Assembly (NCBI GenBank): GCA_947058885.1
Contig: CAMSIF010000011.1
Location: forward strand, 1-37,947
DNA length: 37,947 nt
Origin: an uncultured Clostridia bacterium
GTDB lineage: Bacteria > Bacillota > Clostridia > Oscillospirales > Oscillospiraceae
Reading direction: 5' to 3'
Both the position numbers and the translations under genes were made by a program. Each line of letters opens with the position of its first letter. Position 1 is the first letter of the stretch. Below the pieces are notes generated by a model. The model saw nothing but the letters and a program-made list of their open reading frames with translations. It did not search any database and was not told where the DNA came from. Of this stretch, positions 8,642 through 17,846 are shown piece after piece.

Positions 8642-10615
8642 ATGAGCAGACAAGAAGCCTATGAACAGTACGGCAAGGCCCTGAAACAAGGGCAGAAGAC
8701 CTATAAGGACCGGGTTTCCCATGGACGTTACCCCTACCTTCCGGTGCTGGACGAGATTCTTCTGGATGACTCTGTGATAGCAGGGCGGGTGGATATGGGC
8801 GTTATTGAAATTCCCACGGAACAGATTGCCGGAACCAAAACCGCCGGACGCCGTTCCGCTTTTGCCGCCGATTTTATGCCCCTGCTGTCCCCGGATTCCG
8901 AGTTTGGCTATAAATGGATTGAGCTTTGCGCCGCCCATCTGGGGGACGACGGCATTCGGGACCCCATCCGCTGTTACGAGTACCTGGGGCGTTTCTTCGT
9001 GCAGGAGGGAAATAAACGGGTCAGCGTCCTCAAAAGCTACGACGCCCCCACTATCCCCGGCTATGTTATCCGGATTATTCCGGAGTGGTCTGAGGACCCG
9101 GTAGTCCAGGTTTATTACGAATTCATGCAGTCCTACCAGCTGACGGGACTCTATCAGGTCCGTTTCACCCGGCCAGGAAGCTTTGCCAAGCTGCAAGCCG
9201 CTTTGGGTTACGAGGCGGACCACGCCTGGACAGACGAGGAACGTCAACGGTTTCTCTCCAGCGTGACCTACTTCAAGGCGGCGTTTAGGAAACTGGGCGG
9301 GGAGGACCTGCCTGTTACGGCGGCGGACGCCCTGCTGGTGTGGCTGCGGGTATATCCCTTTGAAGCGTTAAAGGCTCCCGCGCCGGAGCTGCTGAAAACC
9401 TTAAGCGCGGTGTGGGCGGACGTGAAGGTCCTGTCCCAGTCGGACCCCATTGCCGTCAGCACGGAGACCCCGGAACAAAAGGAGGAGGCCCCGGCCCCCA
9501 AACTTCTGGGCCGGCTTTTTAAGGCGGTGTTTCCCAATCATTTGAATGTGGCGTTTATCAATGAATTTTCCCCGGAGGAGAGCGACTGGACCAGGGCTCA
9601 CGATTTGGGACGTCAGTATTTGGAGGCGATGCTGGGGGAACAGGTGACGGTACAGCAGTTCAACGGCGTCCGGCCGGACGACAATGCCGTTGCCGCTATG
9701 GAGGCGGCCATTGAGAAGGGAGCGCAGGTAATTTTCGCTACCACGCCGCCCCTTATCGACGCCTGCCGGAAGATTGCGGCCAAATATCCGGCTGTCCGGG
9801 TGCTCAACTGCTCCGCCTCCATGCCTTACACCGGCGTGCGGACCTACTATAGCCGTATTTATGAGGGGAAATTCATCACTGGAGCTATCGCCGGGGCGAT
9901 GAGCCGGGACGGACGGATAGGCTATGTGGCCTCCAATCCCATTTTTGGCGTCCCCGCCAGTATCAACGCCTTTGCTTTAGGGGCCCGGCTGACCAACGCG
10001 CACGCCCGCATTCTGCTCCGCTGGTCCTGCGTGGACACGGACCCCGTGTCCCAACTGGCCGCAGATGGGGCTGATATCATCTCCAACCGGGACATCCCCA
10101 CGCCGGACCGCGTGCAAGAGCCCTGGGGCCTGTGCCAGCTTGGCCCGGACGGCGTCCTGCTGCCCCTGGCGTCCCCTTATTGGCATTGGGGAAACTTTTA
10201 TGTGAAGATTGTCCGCAGTATTTTCAGCGGCGGCTGGGACGCCCTCAGCTCCAAGGACGGAGGCCGGGCGGTGAACTATTGGTGGGGCATGAGCAGCCGG
10301 GCTATCGACGTGCTGCTGAACCAGGATTTGCCCGACGGCGTCAAGCAGCTGGTAGGCATTCTGCGCCAGGGCGTTGCCAGCGGCGCTATTGTGCCGTTCC
10401 AACGCTATATCCGTTCCCAGGACGGCACGGTCCGAAGCGAAGGGGACCGGTGGTTCTCACCGGAAGAAATCCTGCATATGGACTGGCTGGTAGACTGCGT
10501 GGAGGGAAGTATTCCGGCTTTTGAGGAGCTGATGCCCATGAGCCGTTCCATTGTCCGGCTTCAGGGGGTCTACCGGGATAAAATTCCTCCGGAGAAGGAG
10601 GGGCCGCTGTTGTGA
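8642..10615 (+). CDS. ParB-like nuclease-fold/BMP ligand-binding fusion protein (657 aa)
   Basis: Two-domain protein. Residues about 55-165 resemble the ParB N-terminal/sulfiredoxin-like fold: IPTEQIAGT, GIRDPIRCYEYL and EGNKRVSVLKSY match the ParB pattern ending in a GNKRV box. Residues about 300-560 resemble BMP/PnrA-type ligand-binding proteins (basic membrane lipoprotein family, usually nucleoside-binding parts of ABC importers): NVAFINEF, GAQVIFATTP, EGKFITGAIAGAMS and GYVASNPIFGVP. There is no signal peptide, lipobox or transmembrane helix, so it should be cytoplasmic, unlike classical BMP proteins. No permease or ATPase gene is nearby. Clostridial databases usually name such proteins BMP family substrate-binding protein; the function is unknown. 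A ligand-sensing regulator or processing factor is a guess. Its stop overlaps the metallophosphoesterase start. Confidence 0.75.
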   Translation: MSRQEAYEQYGKALKQGQKTYKDRVSHGRYPYLPVLDEILLDDSVIAGRVDMGVIEIPTEQIAGTKTAGRRSAFAADFMPLLSPDSEFGYKWIELCAAHLGDDGIRDPIRCYEYLGRFFVQEGNKRVSVLKSYDAPTIPGYVIRIIPEWSEDPVVQVYYEFMQSYQLTGLYQVRFTRPGSFAKLQAALGYEADHAWTDEERQRFLSSVTYFKAAFRKLGGEDLPVTAADALLVWLRVYPFEALKAPAPELLKTLSAVWADVKVLSQSDPIAVSTETPEQKEEAPAPKLLGRLFKAVFPNHLNVAFINEFSPEESDWTRAHDLGRQYLEAMLGEQVTVQQFNGVRPDDNAVAAMEAAIEKGAQVIFATTPPLIDACRKIAAKYPAVRVLNCSASMPYTGVRTYYSRIYEGKFITGAIAGAMSRDGRIGYVASNPIFGVPASINAFALGARLTNAHARILLRWSCVDTDPVSQLAADGADIISNRDIPTPDRVQEPWGLCQLGPDGVLLPLASPYWHWGNFYVKIVRSIFSGGWDALSSKDGGRAVNYWWGMSSRAIDVLLNQDLPDGVKQLVGILRQGVASGAIVPFQRYIRSQDGTVRSEGDRWFSPEEILHMDWLVDCVEGSIPAFEELMPMSRSIVRLQGVYRDKIPPEKEGPLL

Positions 10616-11220
10616 AGCTGCTGCTGATTTCAGACAAAGAGAGCCCCTACTATTGGGACTACTATCAGCCGGGACGGCTGGACGGCATTGACCTGATGAT
10701 TTCCTGCGGGGACCTGAACGCCAAATATCTGTCCTTCCTGGTCACCATGGGACACGGACCGCTGTTCTATGTCCACGGCAATCATGACCAGACCTACGAC
10801 CGGCATCCCCCCGAGGGGTGCGACTGCATTGAGGATAAATTGGTCACCTACAAGGGCCTGCGGATTCTGGGGCTGGGGGGAAGCGCGCTGTACAGCGGCG
10901 GTCCCCACCAGTACACGGAACGGCAGATGGAGCGGCGGATACGCCGTCTGCGGTTCCAGCTGTTCCGGGCCAAGGGGGTGGACATTGTGGTGACCCACGC
11001 GCCAGCCCAGGGGTATGGCGACGGGGAGGACTATGCCCACCGGGGGTTTGCGTGCCTGCTGCCGCTTCTGGACAAATATAAGCCCGGTTATTTGGTCCAT
11101 GGCCACGTCCATGTAAACTATGGCGCGGACATTCCGCGGGTGCTCCACCGGGAGGGGACAACCATCATAAACGCCTACGAGCGGTACGTTCTGGAAATAC
11201 CGTCCCCCCCGGAACGCTAG
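10612..11220 (+). CDS. metallophosphoesterase family protein (202 aa)
   Basis: Calcineurin-like phosphoesterase fold. Metal-binding blocks visible are GD at residues 33-34 (SCGDLN), GNHD at 56-59, VTHAP, and GHVHVN near residue 160. The first block, normally D-x-H, reads ISDKES (D8, E10), so the usual histidine is replaced by glutamate. Substrates of related proteins range from cyclic nucleotides to phosphodiesters; none can be assigned here. The start is GTG 10612, overlapping the previous stop (GTGA) and preceded by AAGGAGGGG, so translation is coupled to the ParB-like/BMP protein and the two probably act together. The gene converges with hisJ 29 bp downstream. Confidence 0.85.
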   Translation: MKLLLISDKESPYYWDYYQPGRLDGIDLMISCGDLNAKYLSFLVTMGHGPLFYVHGNHDQTYDRHPPEGCDCIEDKLVTYKGLRILGLGGSALYSGGPHQYTERQMERRIRRLRFQLFRAKGVDIVVTHAPAQGYGDGEDYAHRGFACLLPLLDKYKPGYLVHGHVHVNYGADIPRVLHREGTTIINAYERYVLEIPSPPER

Positions 11221-11249
11221 CCGCAGCCGCTTCACAGGGGGGACGCTTG

Positions 11250-12089
11250 TTATCCTTCTGAAAACTCGGAAAGACTCGCGGCTTGGAAGCCGTTTTGGGT
11301 CAAGACCCAGACCTCTCGGAAGCCGCAGCTCCGCGCCAGCTCCACCGCCTGCGGGAACGCGAAGGTAATTGTCTCCGCGCTGTGGCTGTCACTGGTGACG
11401 CAAATGCGCCCGCCCCGCTCGCAGAGTGCTTTCAGCAGGAAGGGCGAGGGGTAGGGGGAAGTGCGATAACCCCGGGAAATGGCCCCGGTGTTGATTTCAA
11501 AAATTACGTCCTGTTGGAGAAGCGATTCCAAGGCCTCTATAGAGGCATGGATATAACGGGGGTGGGTTTCGTCAAAGAAACGTCCGCCCTCGTTGAATTT
11601 TGTCACCAGGTCAAAATGTCCGGCGATTTGGCAGCCGGTCTTCTCCGCGACGCGGGCCTCCCGCTGGTAATAGGCCTCCACAAAGGCAAGGCTGTCGCCG
11701 CCAAAGTGTTCCCGGACGGACTGAGCGAAGGCCGCCGGACTCTCGTCCACGGAGAGATAAAGGCCGTCCTTCCAGACCAGATGGGTGGAGCCGATTAGGT
11801 AGTCGTAGGGGGAGGTAAGGGGAGGCGTGTCGAAATCAAGCTCCAGGCCAAGGAAAATCTCCAGGGTTCCCTGATACGCCTCCTTCAGACGCTGAATTTC
11901 TTTACGGTAGGCGGGGACGGCGTCCGCTGTCATCGCCCAGCCCTCGGGATGGTGGGGGGGAAGCAGCTCGCTGTGTTCGGAGAAGCCCAGCGAGCTGCAC
12001 CCAGCCCGGATAGCGCCTTGAACCATCTCCTCCGGTGTATTTTTTCCGTCGCCGAAGACGGTGTGGGTGTGCAGGTTTTGTAACTTCAT
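11250..12089 (-). CDS. hisJ: histidinol-phosphatase, PHP family
   Basis: Removes phosphate from L-histidinol phosphate to give histidinol, the eighth step of histidine synthesis. The PHP metal centre is visible at the N-terminus ([18 protein letters not shown]) with further ligands in FSEHSE, GSTHL, GHFD and the late TSDSH. The 279-aa length fits the HisK/HisJ group of PHP phosphatases rather than the HAD-type HisB phosphatase. It is the last gene of the his operon; its ATG overlaps the hisIE stop (ATGA). Being in this operon, and with no other histidinol phosphatase gene in it, supports the assignment. The last residues face the metallophosphoesterase gene; no strong terminator is seen in the 29-bp gap. 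Confidence 0.93.
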   Translation of the reverse strand: MKLQNLHTHTVFGDGKNTPEEMVQGAIRAGCSSLGFSEHSELLPPHHPEGWAMTADAVPAYRKEIQRLKEAYQGTLEIFLGLELDFDTPPLTSPYDYLIGSTHLVWKDGLYLSVDESPAAFAQSVREHFGGDSLAFVEAYYQREARVAEKTGCQIAGHFDLVTKFNEGGRFFDETHPRYIHASIEALESLLQQDVIFEINTGAISRGYRTSPYPSPFLLKALCERGGRICVTSDSHSAETITFAFPQAVELARSCGFREVWVLTQNGFQAASLSEFSEG

Positions 12090-12736
12090 GTAGTCATTTT
12101 CTCCTGTTTTATTTTGTGGTCGATCACATGCCGGGAGGCGAGTTCTTTGCGGATATCCTCTACGGAGATGCCCATCTCAACCATCAGCGTCATAACGTGA
12201 TACATAAGGTCGGCAATTTCGTATACGGTTTCCGCCCGGTCCCCGGCCTTACCAGCAATAATGACCTCCGTGGACTCCTCGCCAACTTTTTTCAGGATTT
12301 TATCAATTCCTTTTTGGAAGAGATAAGTGGTATAGGAGCCTTCCGGCAGCTTTTCCTTCCGGTCCTGTAGGAGACTGTAGAGGCCGTCTATCGAGAACGG
12401 TGCGGGCTGTGCGCTCTCAAAAACTTTAGTGTTGAAGCAGGAATCCGTCCCAAGGTGGCAGGCGGGACCGTCTTTCACGACCATGACTACCAAAGCGTCC
12501 TGATCGCAGTCGGCGGTAATACTTACCACGTGCTGGATATTACCGCTGGTTTCCCCTTTGCGCCATAGTTCCTGGCGGGAACGGGACCAGAAGCAGGTAC
12601 GGCCCTCCAGCAAGGTAATTTCCAGGCTTTCCCGGTTCATATATGCCAAAGTGAGAACTTTTTTGCTCTCAAAATCCACTACAATAGCGGGAATAAGGCC
12701 CTGGCTGTCAAACTTGAGTTCGTCAATTTTAAGCAT
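12086..12736 (-). CDS. hisIE: bifunctional phosphoribosyl-AMP cyclohydrolase/phosphoribosyl-ATP pyrophosphatase
   Basis: Steps two and three of histidine synthesis: pyrophosphate removal from PR-ATP (HisE part) and ring opening of PR-AMP (HisI part). HisI occupies residues 1 to about 110, with [13 protein letters not shown], the metal-binding DCDQDAL and the zinc cysteines CHLGTDSCF. HisE follows from about 120, with [11 protein letters not shown] and the pyrophosphatase motif [11 protein letters not shown]. Length 216 aa is normal for the fusion. I use ATG 12736, which has GGGAG 7 nt upstream and gives the family start (MLKIDELKF). It overlaps the hisF stop by 8 nt and its own stop overlaps hisJ by 4 nt. 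Confidence 0.96.
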   Translation of the reverse strand: MLKIDELKFDSQGLIPAIVVDFESKKVLTLAYMNRESLEITLLEGRTCFWSRSRQELWRKGETSGNIQHVVSITADCDQDALVVMVVKDGPACHLGTDSCFNTKVFESAQPAPFSIDGLYSLLQDRKEKLPEGSYTTYLFQKGIDKILKKVGEESTEVIIAGKAGDRAETVYEIADLMYHVMTLMVEMGISVEDIRKELASRHVIDHKIKQEKMTT

Positions 12737-13535
12737 GGCATGTCTCCCTTTCCTGAGTGAAATCGTCATTTTGGGGAAGTAAACGCATTCTGATGCCGTC
12801 TGCGGCCAGTTCCTGCTTCAGTTCGGGAATGGAGACCTCGCCAAAGTGGAAAATGGAAGCGGCCAGCCCCGCGTCGACTTTTGGAAGAGTGTGAAAGAGT
12901 TCCTTGAAGTGTGCCGCGCAGCCAGCCCCGCCAGAGGCTATCACCGGCACGTCCACCGCGCCGCAGACGGCATGGAGCATCTCCAGGTCAAATCCATTTT
13001 TTACGCCGTCGGTATCAATGCTGTTGAGAACGATTTCTCCAGCTCCATTTTTTACGCCCCGGCGGACCCATTCAATAACGTCCTGCCCAGTATCCTCCCG
13101 TCCGCCCTTGGCAAATACGTGAAAATTTCCCCCAACACGCTTTGCGTCTACAGAGAGGACAACGCACTGGTTGCCGTATTTTTTGGCCGCCTGGAGGATA
13201 AGGGAAGGGTCGCGGAGCGCACCGGAATTTACGCTCACCTTGTCCGCGCCGCACTTGAGCACACGGTCGAAATCTTCCGTTGAGTTGATACCGCCGCCCA
13301 CAGTCAGGGGTATAAAAACTGTGGCAGCCACCTCGGTAAGAATATCCGTAAATAAAGCCCGGCCCTCGGCAGAGGCGGTAATATCGTAAAAGACCAGTTC
13401 GTCCGCGCCGGATGAACTGTAAAATTTTGCCAATTTTACCGGAGAACTCACATCGGAAAGACCAAGAAAATTGACGCCCTTCACCACGCGGCCGTCCCTG
13501 ACATCCAGACAGGGAATGATGCGTTTTGTAATCAT
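12729..13535 (-). CDS. hisF: imidazole glycerol phosphate synthase cyclase subunit
   Basis: HisF uses ammonia delivered by HisH to turn PRFAR into imidazole-glycerol phosphate and AICAR. The (beta/alpha)8 barrel motifs are present: [16 protein letters not shown] with the first catalytic aspartate, [30 protein letters not shown] with the second aspartate, and IASGGAG. It is 268 aa, about 15 longer than usual. The extra residues are a C-terminal tail ([10 protein letters not shown] region) that reaches into the hisIE start. ATG 13535 is chosen for the GGAGG six nt upstream; it overlaps the hisA stop by 4 nt (ATGA). Confidence 0.97.
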   Translation of the reverse strand: MITKRIIPCLDVRDGRVVKGVNFLGLSDVSSPVKLAKFYSSSGADELVFYDITASAEGRALFTDILTEVAATVFIPLTVGGGINSTEDFDRVLKCGADKVSVNSGALRDPSLILQAAKKYGNQCVVLSVDAKRVGGNFHVFAKGGREDTGQDVIEWVRRGVKNGAGEIVLNSIDTDGVKNGFDLEMLHAVCGAVDVPVIASGGAGCAAHFKELFHTLPKVDAGLAASIFHFGEVSIPELKQELAADGIRMRLLPQNDDFTQERETCHA

Positions 13536-14251
13536 TGGGGGCCTCCTTCCGCCACCGCTTGGACCAAATCTACCGCTCCAGTGTACCATGCTTTTCCTAC
13601 AATTGCGGCGTACAGCCCTTTATCCCGCAGGGCGCAAAGGTCCTGGTTAGAGGAAACACCCCCGGAGGCAGTAATAAAACAGCTGACAGATTTTTGAAGG
13701 TTTTCCAGGCGCTGCCAGGAGGGGCCGGAGAGTGCGCCGTCGGTATCAATATCCGTAAAAATGAGGTGGCGTACGCCGAGGGCTTCCATCTGACGGGCAA
13801 AGGAGAGATAGTCAAGTCCTGAGTCCAACTCCCAACCGGAGGTGCGGACAGAACCATCTTTCGCGTCTACGCCGACAGCGATGCGCTCAGGGCCGTAGGT
13901 GGAAATCGCGGCGCGGACAAAGTCCGGATCGCTGACGGCGGCGGAGCCGATGACTGCCCGCCAGACGCCCAGCTGGAAGACGGAAGCCAGTCCAGCCATG
14001 GAACGGATGCCGCCGCCCAGCTCAATTTTTAGCCCGGTTTCCGCCACTGCCTGGACGATGCCGCCATGCCTGCGGACGCCGTCCCTTGCGCCGTCCAGGT
14101 CTACCATATGGATATACCGTGCTCCCGCGTTGAAGAATGTGCGAGCGGTGAGAACCGGGTCCTCTGCCACTTGATGAACCGTTTTAAAATCACCTCTGTG
14201 AAGTCTAACTACTTTACTGTCTTTTAAGTCGATTGCTGGAAATATCAGCAT
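13532..14251 (-). CDS. hisA: phosphoribosylformimino-AICAR ribotide isomerase
   Basis: HisA catalyses the Amadori-type isomerisation of ProFAR to PRFAR, step four of the pathway. The barrel protein of 239 aa has the expected phosphate-binding halves: FPAIDLKDSKVVRLHRGD with the catalytic aspartate near residue 8, HMVDLDGA, ELGGGIRS, GVDAKDG, FTDIDTDGALSG with the second aspartate and ITASGGVSS. Length is normal. It lies 12 bp after hisH and overlaps hisF by 4 nt, keeping hisH, hisA and hisF in the usual H-A-F order, which places both synthase subunits beside the enzyme that makes their substrate. Confidence 0.96.
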   Translation of the reverse strand: MLIFPAIDLKDSKVVRLHRGDFKTVHQVAEDPVLTARTFFNAGARYIHMVDLDGARDGVRRHGGIVQAVAETGLKIELGGGIRSMAGLASVFQLGVWRAVIGSAAVSDPDFVRAAISTYGPERIAVGVDAKDGSVRTSGWELDSGLDYLSFARQMEALGVRHLIFTDIDTDGALSGPSWQRLENLQKSVSCFITASGGVSSNQDLCALRDKGLYAAIVGKAWYTGAVDLVQAVAEGGPQ

Positions 14252-14263
14252 ACAATTTACCTC

Positions 14264-14881
14264 TCATAAAGCGCAGAACGCCTTTAGAATCCTCAGCCCA
14301 ACTTCGCCGCTCTTCTCCGGATGAAACTGAACGCCAAACACGTTTTCCCGCGCTACCGCCGCCGTTAAAGGAACGCCATATTCTGAAGTTGCGATGACGC
14401 TTTCGCCGCAGTCCATACCGGAGAAGGAATGAACAAAGTAAACAAAATCGCCCTCGCTGATATATTGGAACAGGGGGCTGACGGGTCTGCCTGCCGGGAA
14501 CTGCAAGGCGTTCCAACCAATGTGGGGGACCTTGCAGTCCGGGGGAATGACGTTCTGGATGGGTTGGATGGAACCGTGTATCAGTCCCAGACCTTCGTGT
14601 CTGCCGTACTCCAAGCTGTAGTCAAAAAGCAGCTGCATCCCAAGACAAATACCAAGGAGAGGCGTCCCACTTTCCACAGCCTGAATGATTAATTTATCCA
14701 TTCCGTTTTTGCGCAGGAGAGCAGCTGCGTCTCCAAAGGCCCCTACTCCGGGAAGGATGATTTTACTTGCGGAGCGGACTGCCTCGGGGGAGGTGACCGC
14801 CGCCGCTTCCGCTCCAATGGCGGTAAGGGAACACGTCAGGGAAAAGAGATTGCCTACGCCGTAGTCGATAATGGCTATCAC
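14264..14881 (-). CDS. hisH: imidazole glycerol phosphate synthase glutamine amidotransferase subunit
   Basis: A class I glutamine amidotransferase that hydrolyses glutamine and channels ammonia to HisF. The N-terminus reads IAIIDYGVGNLFSL, the oxyanion region is PGVGAFGDA, the nucleophile is in GICLGMQLLF and the His-Glu pair in QFHPEKSGEVG. The reading frame stays open upstream inside hisB, but the family N-terminus points to GTG 14881, preceded by AAGGGGG 9 nt away. This leaves one base between the hisB stop and the hisH start. Product 205 aa, normal length. HisH and HisF form a heterodimer. Confidence 0.95.
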   Translation of the reverse strand: MIAIIDYGVGNLFSLTCSLTAIGAEAAAVTSPEAVRSASKIILPGVGAFGDAAALLRKNGMDKLIIQAVESGTPLLGICLGMQLLFDYSLEYGRHEGLGLIHGSIQPIQNVIPPDCKVPHIGWNALQFPAGRPVSPLFQYISEGDFVYFVHSFSGMDCGESVIATSEYGVPLTAAVARENVFGVQFHPEKSGEVGLRILKAFCAL

Positions 14882-14882
14882 G

Positions 14883-15470
14883 CTACAATACCCCCTTAGT
14901 GGATGGTATTTCCTGGGAAAAACGCAGATCGATAGCTGACGCGGCATCCAAGGAACGTGCCAGACTTTTAAACGCGCCTTCAATAATATGGTGGCTGTTT
15001 TTTCCTGCCAGCTGCTGGACGTGAACGGTGATATTGGACTGGCGGGTAAAGGCCAGCAGGAATTCTTCCACAAGTTCCGTGTCGAAGGTCCCCACTTTTT
15101 CCGTAGGAATTTGCAGTTCATAGCAGAGGAGTCCCCGGCCGCTGAGGTCCACTGCGGTAAGGATTAACGCTTCGTCCATAGGCAGCAGGGTGGAGCCGTA
15201 GCGTACCGCACCCCGTTTGTCCCCGAGGGCGCGTGCGAAGGCGTCGCCCAGGCATATGCCGATGTCTTCTACTGTGTGATGATCGTCGACTTGGATATCT
15301 CCCTTGCATAAAATATCCAGGTCAAATCGTCCGTGGCGGGCGAAAAGGACCAGCATGTGGTCCAGAAAGCCGCAGCCTGTATTAACCCTGCTTTCTCCTG
15401 TCCCGTCCAGATTCAGCTTCAATTGAATGTCCGTTTCCGCCGTTTTGCGGTTGCGTTCCGCAGTACGCAT
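14883..15470 (-). CDS. hisB: imidazoleglycerol-phosphate dehydratase
   Basis: HisB dehydrates imidazole-glycerol phosphate to imidazole-acetol phosphate using two manganese ions. It is the monofunctional 195-aa form without the HAD phosphatase domain found in enteric HisB, which agrees with the separate PHP-type phosphatase at the end of the operon. Diagnostic motifs: TGCGFLDHML, DIQVDDHHTVEDIGI with the histidine metal ligands, PMDEAL, TELVEEFL and GKNSHHIIEGAFK. One base separates it from hisC on one side and from hisH on the other, so it is translationally linked to both. Confidence 0.97.
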   Translation of the reverse strand: MRTAERNRKTAETDIQLKLNLDGTGESRVNTGCGFLDHMLVLFARHGRFDLDILCKGDIQVDDHHTVEDIGICLGDAFARALGDKRGAVRYGSTLLPMDEALILTAVDLSGRGLLCYELQIPTEKVGTFDTELVEEFLLAFTRQSNITVHVQQLAGKNSHHIIEGAFKSLARSLDAASAIDLRFSQEIPSTKGVL

Positions 15471-15471
15471 A

Positions 15472-16539
15472 CTACTTCGCCTCCTCCAGGATTTCCCGAA
15501 TTTTTTCTAGAAATATTTCCATCTCGTTTCTGGCTCCTATCGTGACCCGGCACCAGTCCGCGATATCCGGTTTGTCCCAATGCCGGACCAAAACGCCCCG
15601 GGCTTTCAGGGAACGGTAGAGGGTTCCGCCTGGGATACGGGGGCTTCGGGTGAAGATAAAATTCGCCTGACTGGGCAGGGTTTCAAATCCTAATTTGTCT
15701 AATTCAGAAATAGTGTAGGCACGGTTTTCCTGGATAATCCGGCCATTTTTTTCGTAGTAATCGTTACTGTCAATGGCGGCGATTCCGGCGGCCATGGTCA
15801 GACGGTTAATATTGTAGGAATTGGTGGAGTATCTGATTTTCTCCAGGTCCTGGATGAGGCCGCTGTCCCCGATTGCGTAGCCCAGCCGTCCGCCCGCCAG
15901 GGATCGGAATTTGGAGAATGTCTGGCATACCAGCAAATTTTTGTATTTTCCCGTCAGCGGAATGCAGCTTTCCCCGCCAAAATTGATGTACGCCTCATCA
16001 ATCAGCACGACATGGTCCGGATTTGTCCTGACAATTTTTTCAATGTCTTCAACGCCGAGCGCACGTCCGGTAGGGGCGTTGGGGTTGGCAATGACAATAT
16101 TTTTCCCAATGGCACAGTAGTCCGCCGGGTCCAGAACAAACCCTTCCCGCAAAGGGACGGCGTCATGGGGCAGACCATAGAGGCTCGCGTAGACCGGATA
16201 AAAACCGTAGCTTACAGCGGGGAACGCCGCCGGACGGCTTTCGTCACAGAAAGCCATGAAGAAAAAGTTCAGCAGCTCGTCGGAGCCGTTGGCAAGAAAG
16301 ACGTTTTCCATACCAACGCCGTAAAACTGGGCCAGACGCTGCCGCAGGACACGGCCTTCCGGATCCGGATAGAGGTTCAGTTTTTCCACTTCCTGCGCGT
16401 TGATGGCGGCAAAGACTTCCGGGGAGGGGGGAAAGGGGGATTCGTTGGTGTTCAGCTTTATGTATCGCTTATCCTGGGGCTGTTCGCCAGGGACGTAGGC
16501 CTCCAGATTGGTAAAACGCTGGCTTATAAAACGGCTCAT
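15472..16539 (-). CDS. hisC: histidinol-phosphate aminotransferase
   Basis: PLP-dependent fold-type I aminotransferase that converts imidazole-acetol phosphate and glutamate to histidinol phosphate. Family motifs include LNTNESPFPPSP near residue 30, NGSDELLNFF, NPNAPTGRAL, VLIDEAYINF and the PLP-lysine segment CQTFSKFRSLAGGRLGY. A C-terminal arginine motif (ARGVLVRHWD, CRVTIG) for substrate carboxylate or phosphate is also present. 355 aa, normal. Its ATG overlaps the hisD stop (ATGA) and its stop is one base before hisB. Confidence 0.96.
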   Translation of the reverse strand: MSRFISQRFTNLEAYVPGEQPQDKRYIKLNTNESPFPPSPEVFAAINAQEVEKLNLYPDPEGRVLRQRLAQFYGVGMENVFLANGSDELLNFFFMAFCDESRPAAFPAVSYGFYPVYASLYGLPHDAVPLREGFVLDPADYCAIGKNIVIANPNAPTGRALGVEDIEKIVRTNPDHVVLIDEAYINFGGESCIPLTGKYKNLLVCQTFSKFRSLAGGRLGYAIGDSGLIQDLEKIRYSTNSYNINRLTMAAGIAAIDSNDYYEKNGRIIQENRAYTISELDKLGFETLPSQANFIFTRSPRIPGGTLYRSLKARGVLVRHWDKPDIADWCRVTIGARNEMEIFLEKIREILEEAK

Positions 16540-17831
16540 GACTGACGCTCCTTTTTGACTTGGGTAGTTCGGACCAGCACGCTGCGGGCGTGGCCCTCCA
16601 GGCCTTCCAAACGGGCGAGGGCCGCGATTTTTTCGCTGGCCTGCTCCAGTGCCGGGGCCGTATAATAGATGAATTGGGATTTTTTAACAAAGTCGTCCAC
16701 CGAAAGAGGACTGGAAAACCGGGCTGTTCCGCTAGTGGGCAGGGTATGATTTGTTCCAGCGAAATAGTCTCCGAGGGATTCCGGGCTGCTTCGTCCCAGA
16801 AAGATGGAACCAGCGTTTTTGACCTGGCTCAGATAGTCAAAGGGATTCTCCACGTGCAGCTCCAGGTGCTCGGGAGCCAGGGCGTTAGCGATGCTTACCG
16901 CCTCGTGAATATCCCTTGTGAGAATAATTTTTCCGTTGGCCTCCAGGGAGGCTCTGGCGGTTTCCTGTCTGGGCAGGGACTCCAGCTGCCTCTCCAATTC
17001 CAGGCATACCGCCTGGGCGAGCTCGGGAGAATCGGTAACGAGCAACGCGGAAGCGCAGGCGTCGTGCTCCGCCTGGCTGAGAAGGTCCGCCGCTACATGG
17101 ATGGGGTCGCTGCCGCCGGTGGCAATCACTAGAATTTCACTGGGCCCCGCCAGCATGTCTATGCCAACCAGACCGAAGACCTGCCGCTTCGCTTCCGCCA
17201 CGAAGGCGTTGCCGGGCCCCACAATTTTGTCCACCTTGGGCACAGTCTCCGTACCATAGGCAAGGGCGGCTACCGCCTGTGCGCCGCCGCAGCGGAACAC
17301 CCGGTCCACCCCTGCAATCCGTGCGGCGGCGAGGATGGCGGGGCTGATGTCTCCGTTGCAGGAAGGGGGTGAGACCATGACGGTTTCCGGACAGCCCGCG
17401 ATTTTGGCGGGAATGCAGTTCATTAAAACCGTGGAAAAGAGGGGGGCGCTTCCGCCGGGAATATACACGCCCACTTTTTCAATAGGAAGAACCTTCTGGC
17501 CAAGCAGGATTCCGGGTTTTTCGCTGACAAAGAAGCTGTCCCGCTCCTGGCGGCGGTGGAAATCCCGGATATTCTTCGCCGCTTCCTCCATTATGGACCG
17601 CAGGTCCGGGGACAGTTCCTCCAGGGCTCTGTCCAGCAGGGTGGGAGGGACCTCCAGCGCGTCCAGGTCCGCGTGGTCGAACTCCTTGGCGTAACGGCGC
17701 AGAGCGGCGTCTCCGTTTTGCCGCACGTCCGCGATGATGCCAGCGACGGCGTCTGATACGTCCCGGGTATCTTCCCTGCGGGCAAGGATTTCCGAAAGCG
17801 GGGTCTTTGCCGCGTCTAAAATTTGAATCAT
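16536..17831 (-). CDS. hisD: histidinol dehydrogenase
   Basis: Zinc-dependent NAD enzyme that oxidises histidinol twice to histidine, the last step. The 431-aa product shows GVYIPGGSAPLFSTV, the FRCGGAQAVAALAYGT segment, GPGNAFVAEAKRQVFG, GIDMLAGPSEILVIA and the C-terminal metal and substrate region EHLELH and GTNHTLPTSGTAR. Length and motif order are normal. AGGAGGAGC precedes the ATG. It begins 15 bp after hisG, the largest gap in this operon, and overlaps hisC by 4 nt. Confidence 0.97.
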   Translation of the reverse strand: MIQILDAAKTPLSEILARREDTRDVSDAVAGIIADVRQNGDAALRRYAKEFDHADLDALEVPPTLLDRALEELSPDLRSIMEEAAKNIRDFHRRQERDSFFVSEKPGILLGQKVLPIEKVGVYIPGGSAPLFSTVLMNCIPAKIAGCPETVMVSPPSCNGDISPAILAAARIAGVDRVFRCGGAQAVAALAYGTETVPKVDKIVGPGNAFVAEAKRQVFGLVGIDMLAGPSEILVIATGGSDPIHVAADLLSQAEHDACASALLVTDSPELAQAVCLELERQLESLPRQETARASLEANGKIILTRDIHEAVSIANALAPEHLELHVENPFDYLSQVKNAGSIFLGRSSPESLGDYFAGTNHTLPTSGTARFSSPLSVDDFVKKSQFIYYTAPALEQASEKIAALARLEGLEGHARSVLVRTTQVKKERQS

Positions 17832-17846
17832 TGGAACGCTCCTCCT

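Noticed and set aside
14882-15121. N-terminal extension of hisH into hisB (and similar extensions of hisG, hisZ, hisF and queH)
   Set aside because: The extra residues match no family N-terminus, and in each case a ribosome site with good spacing precedes the shorter start.
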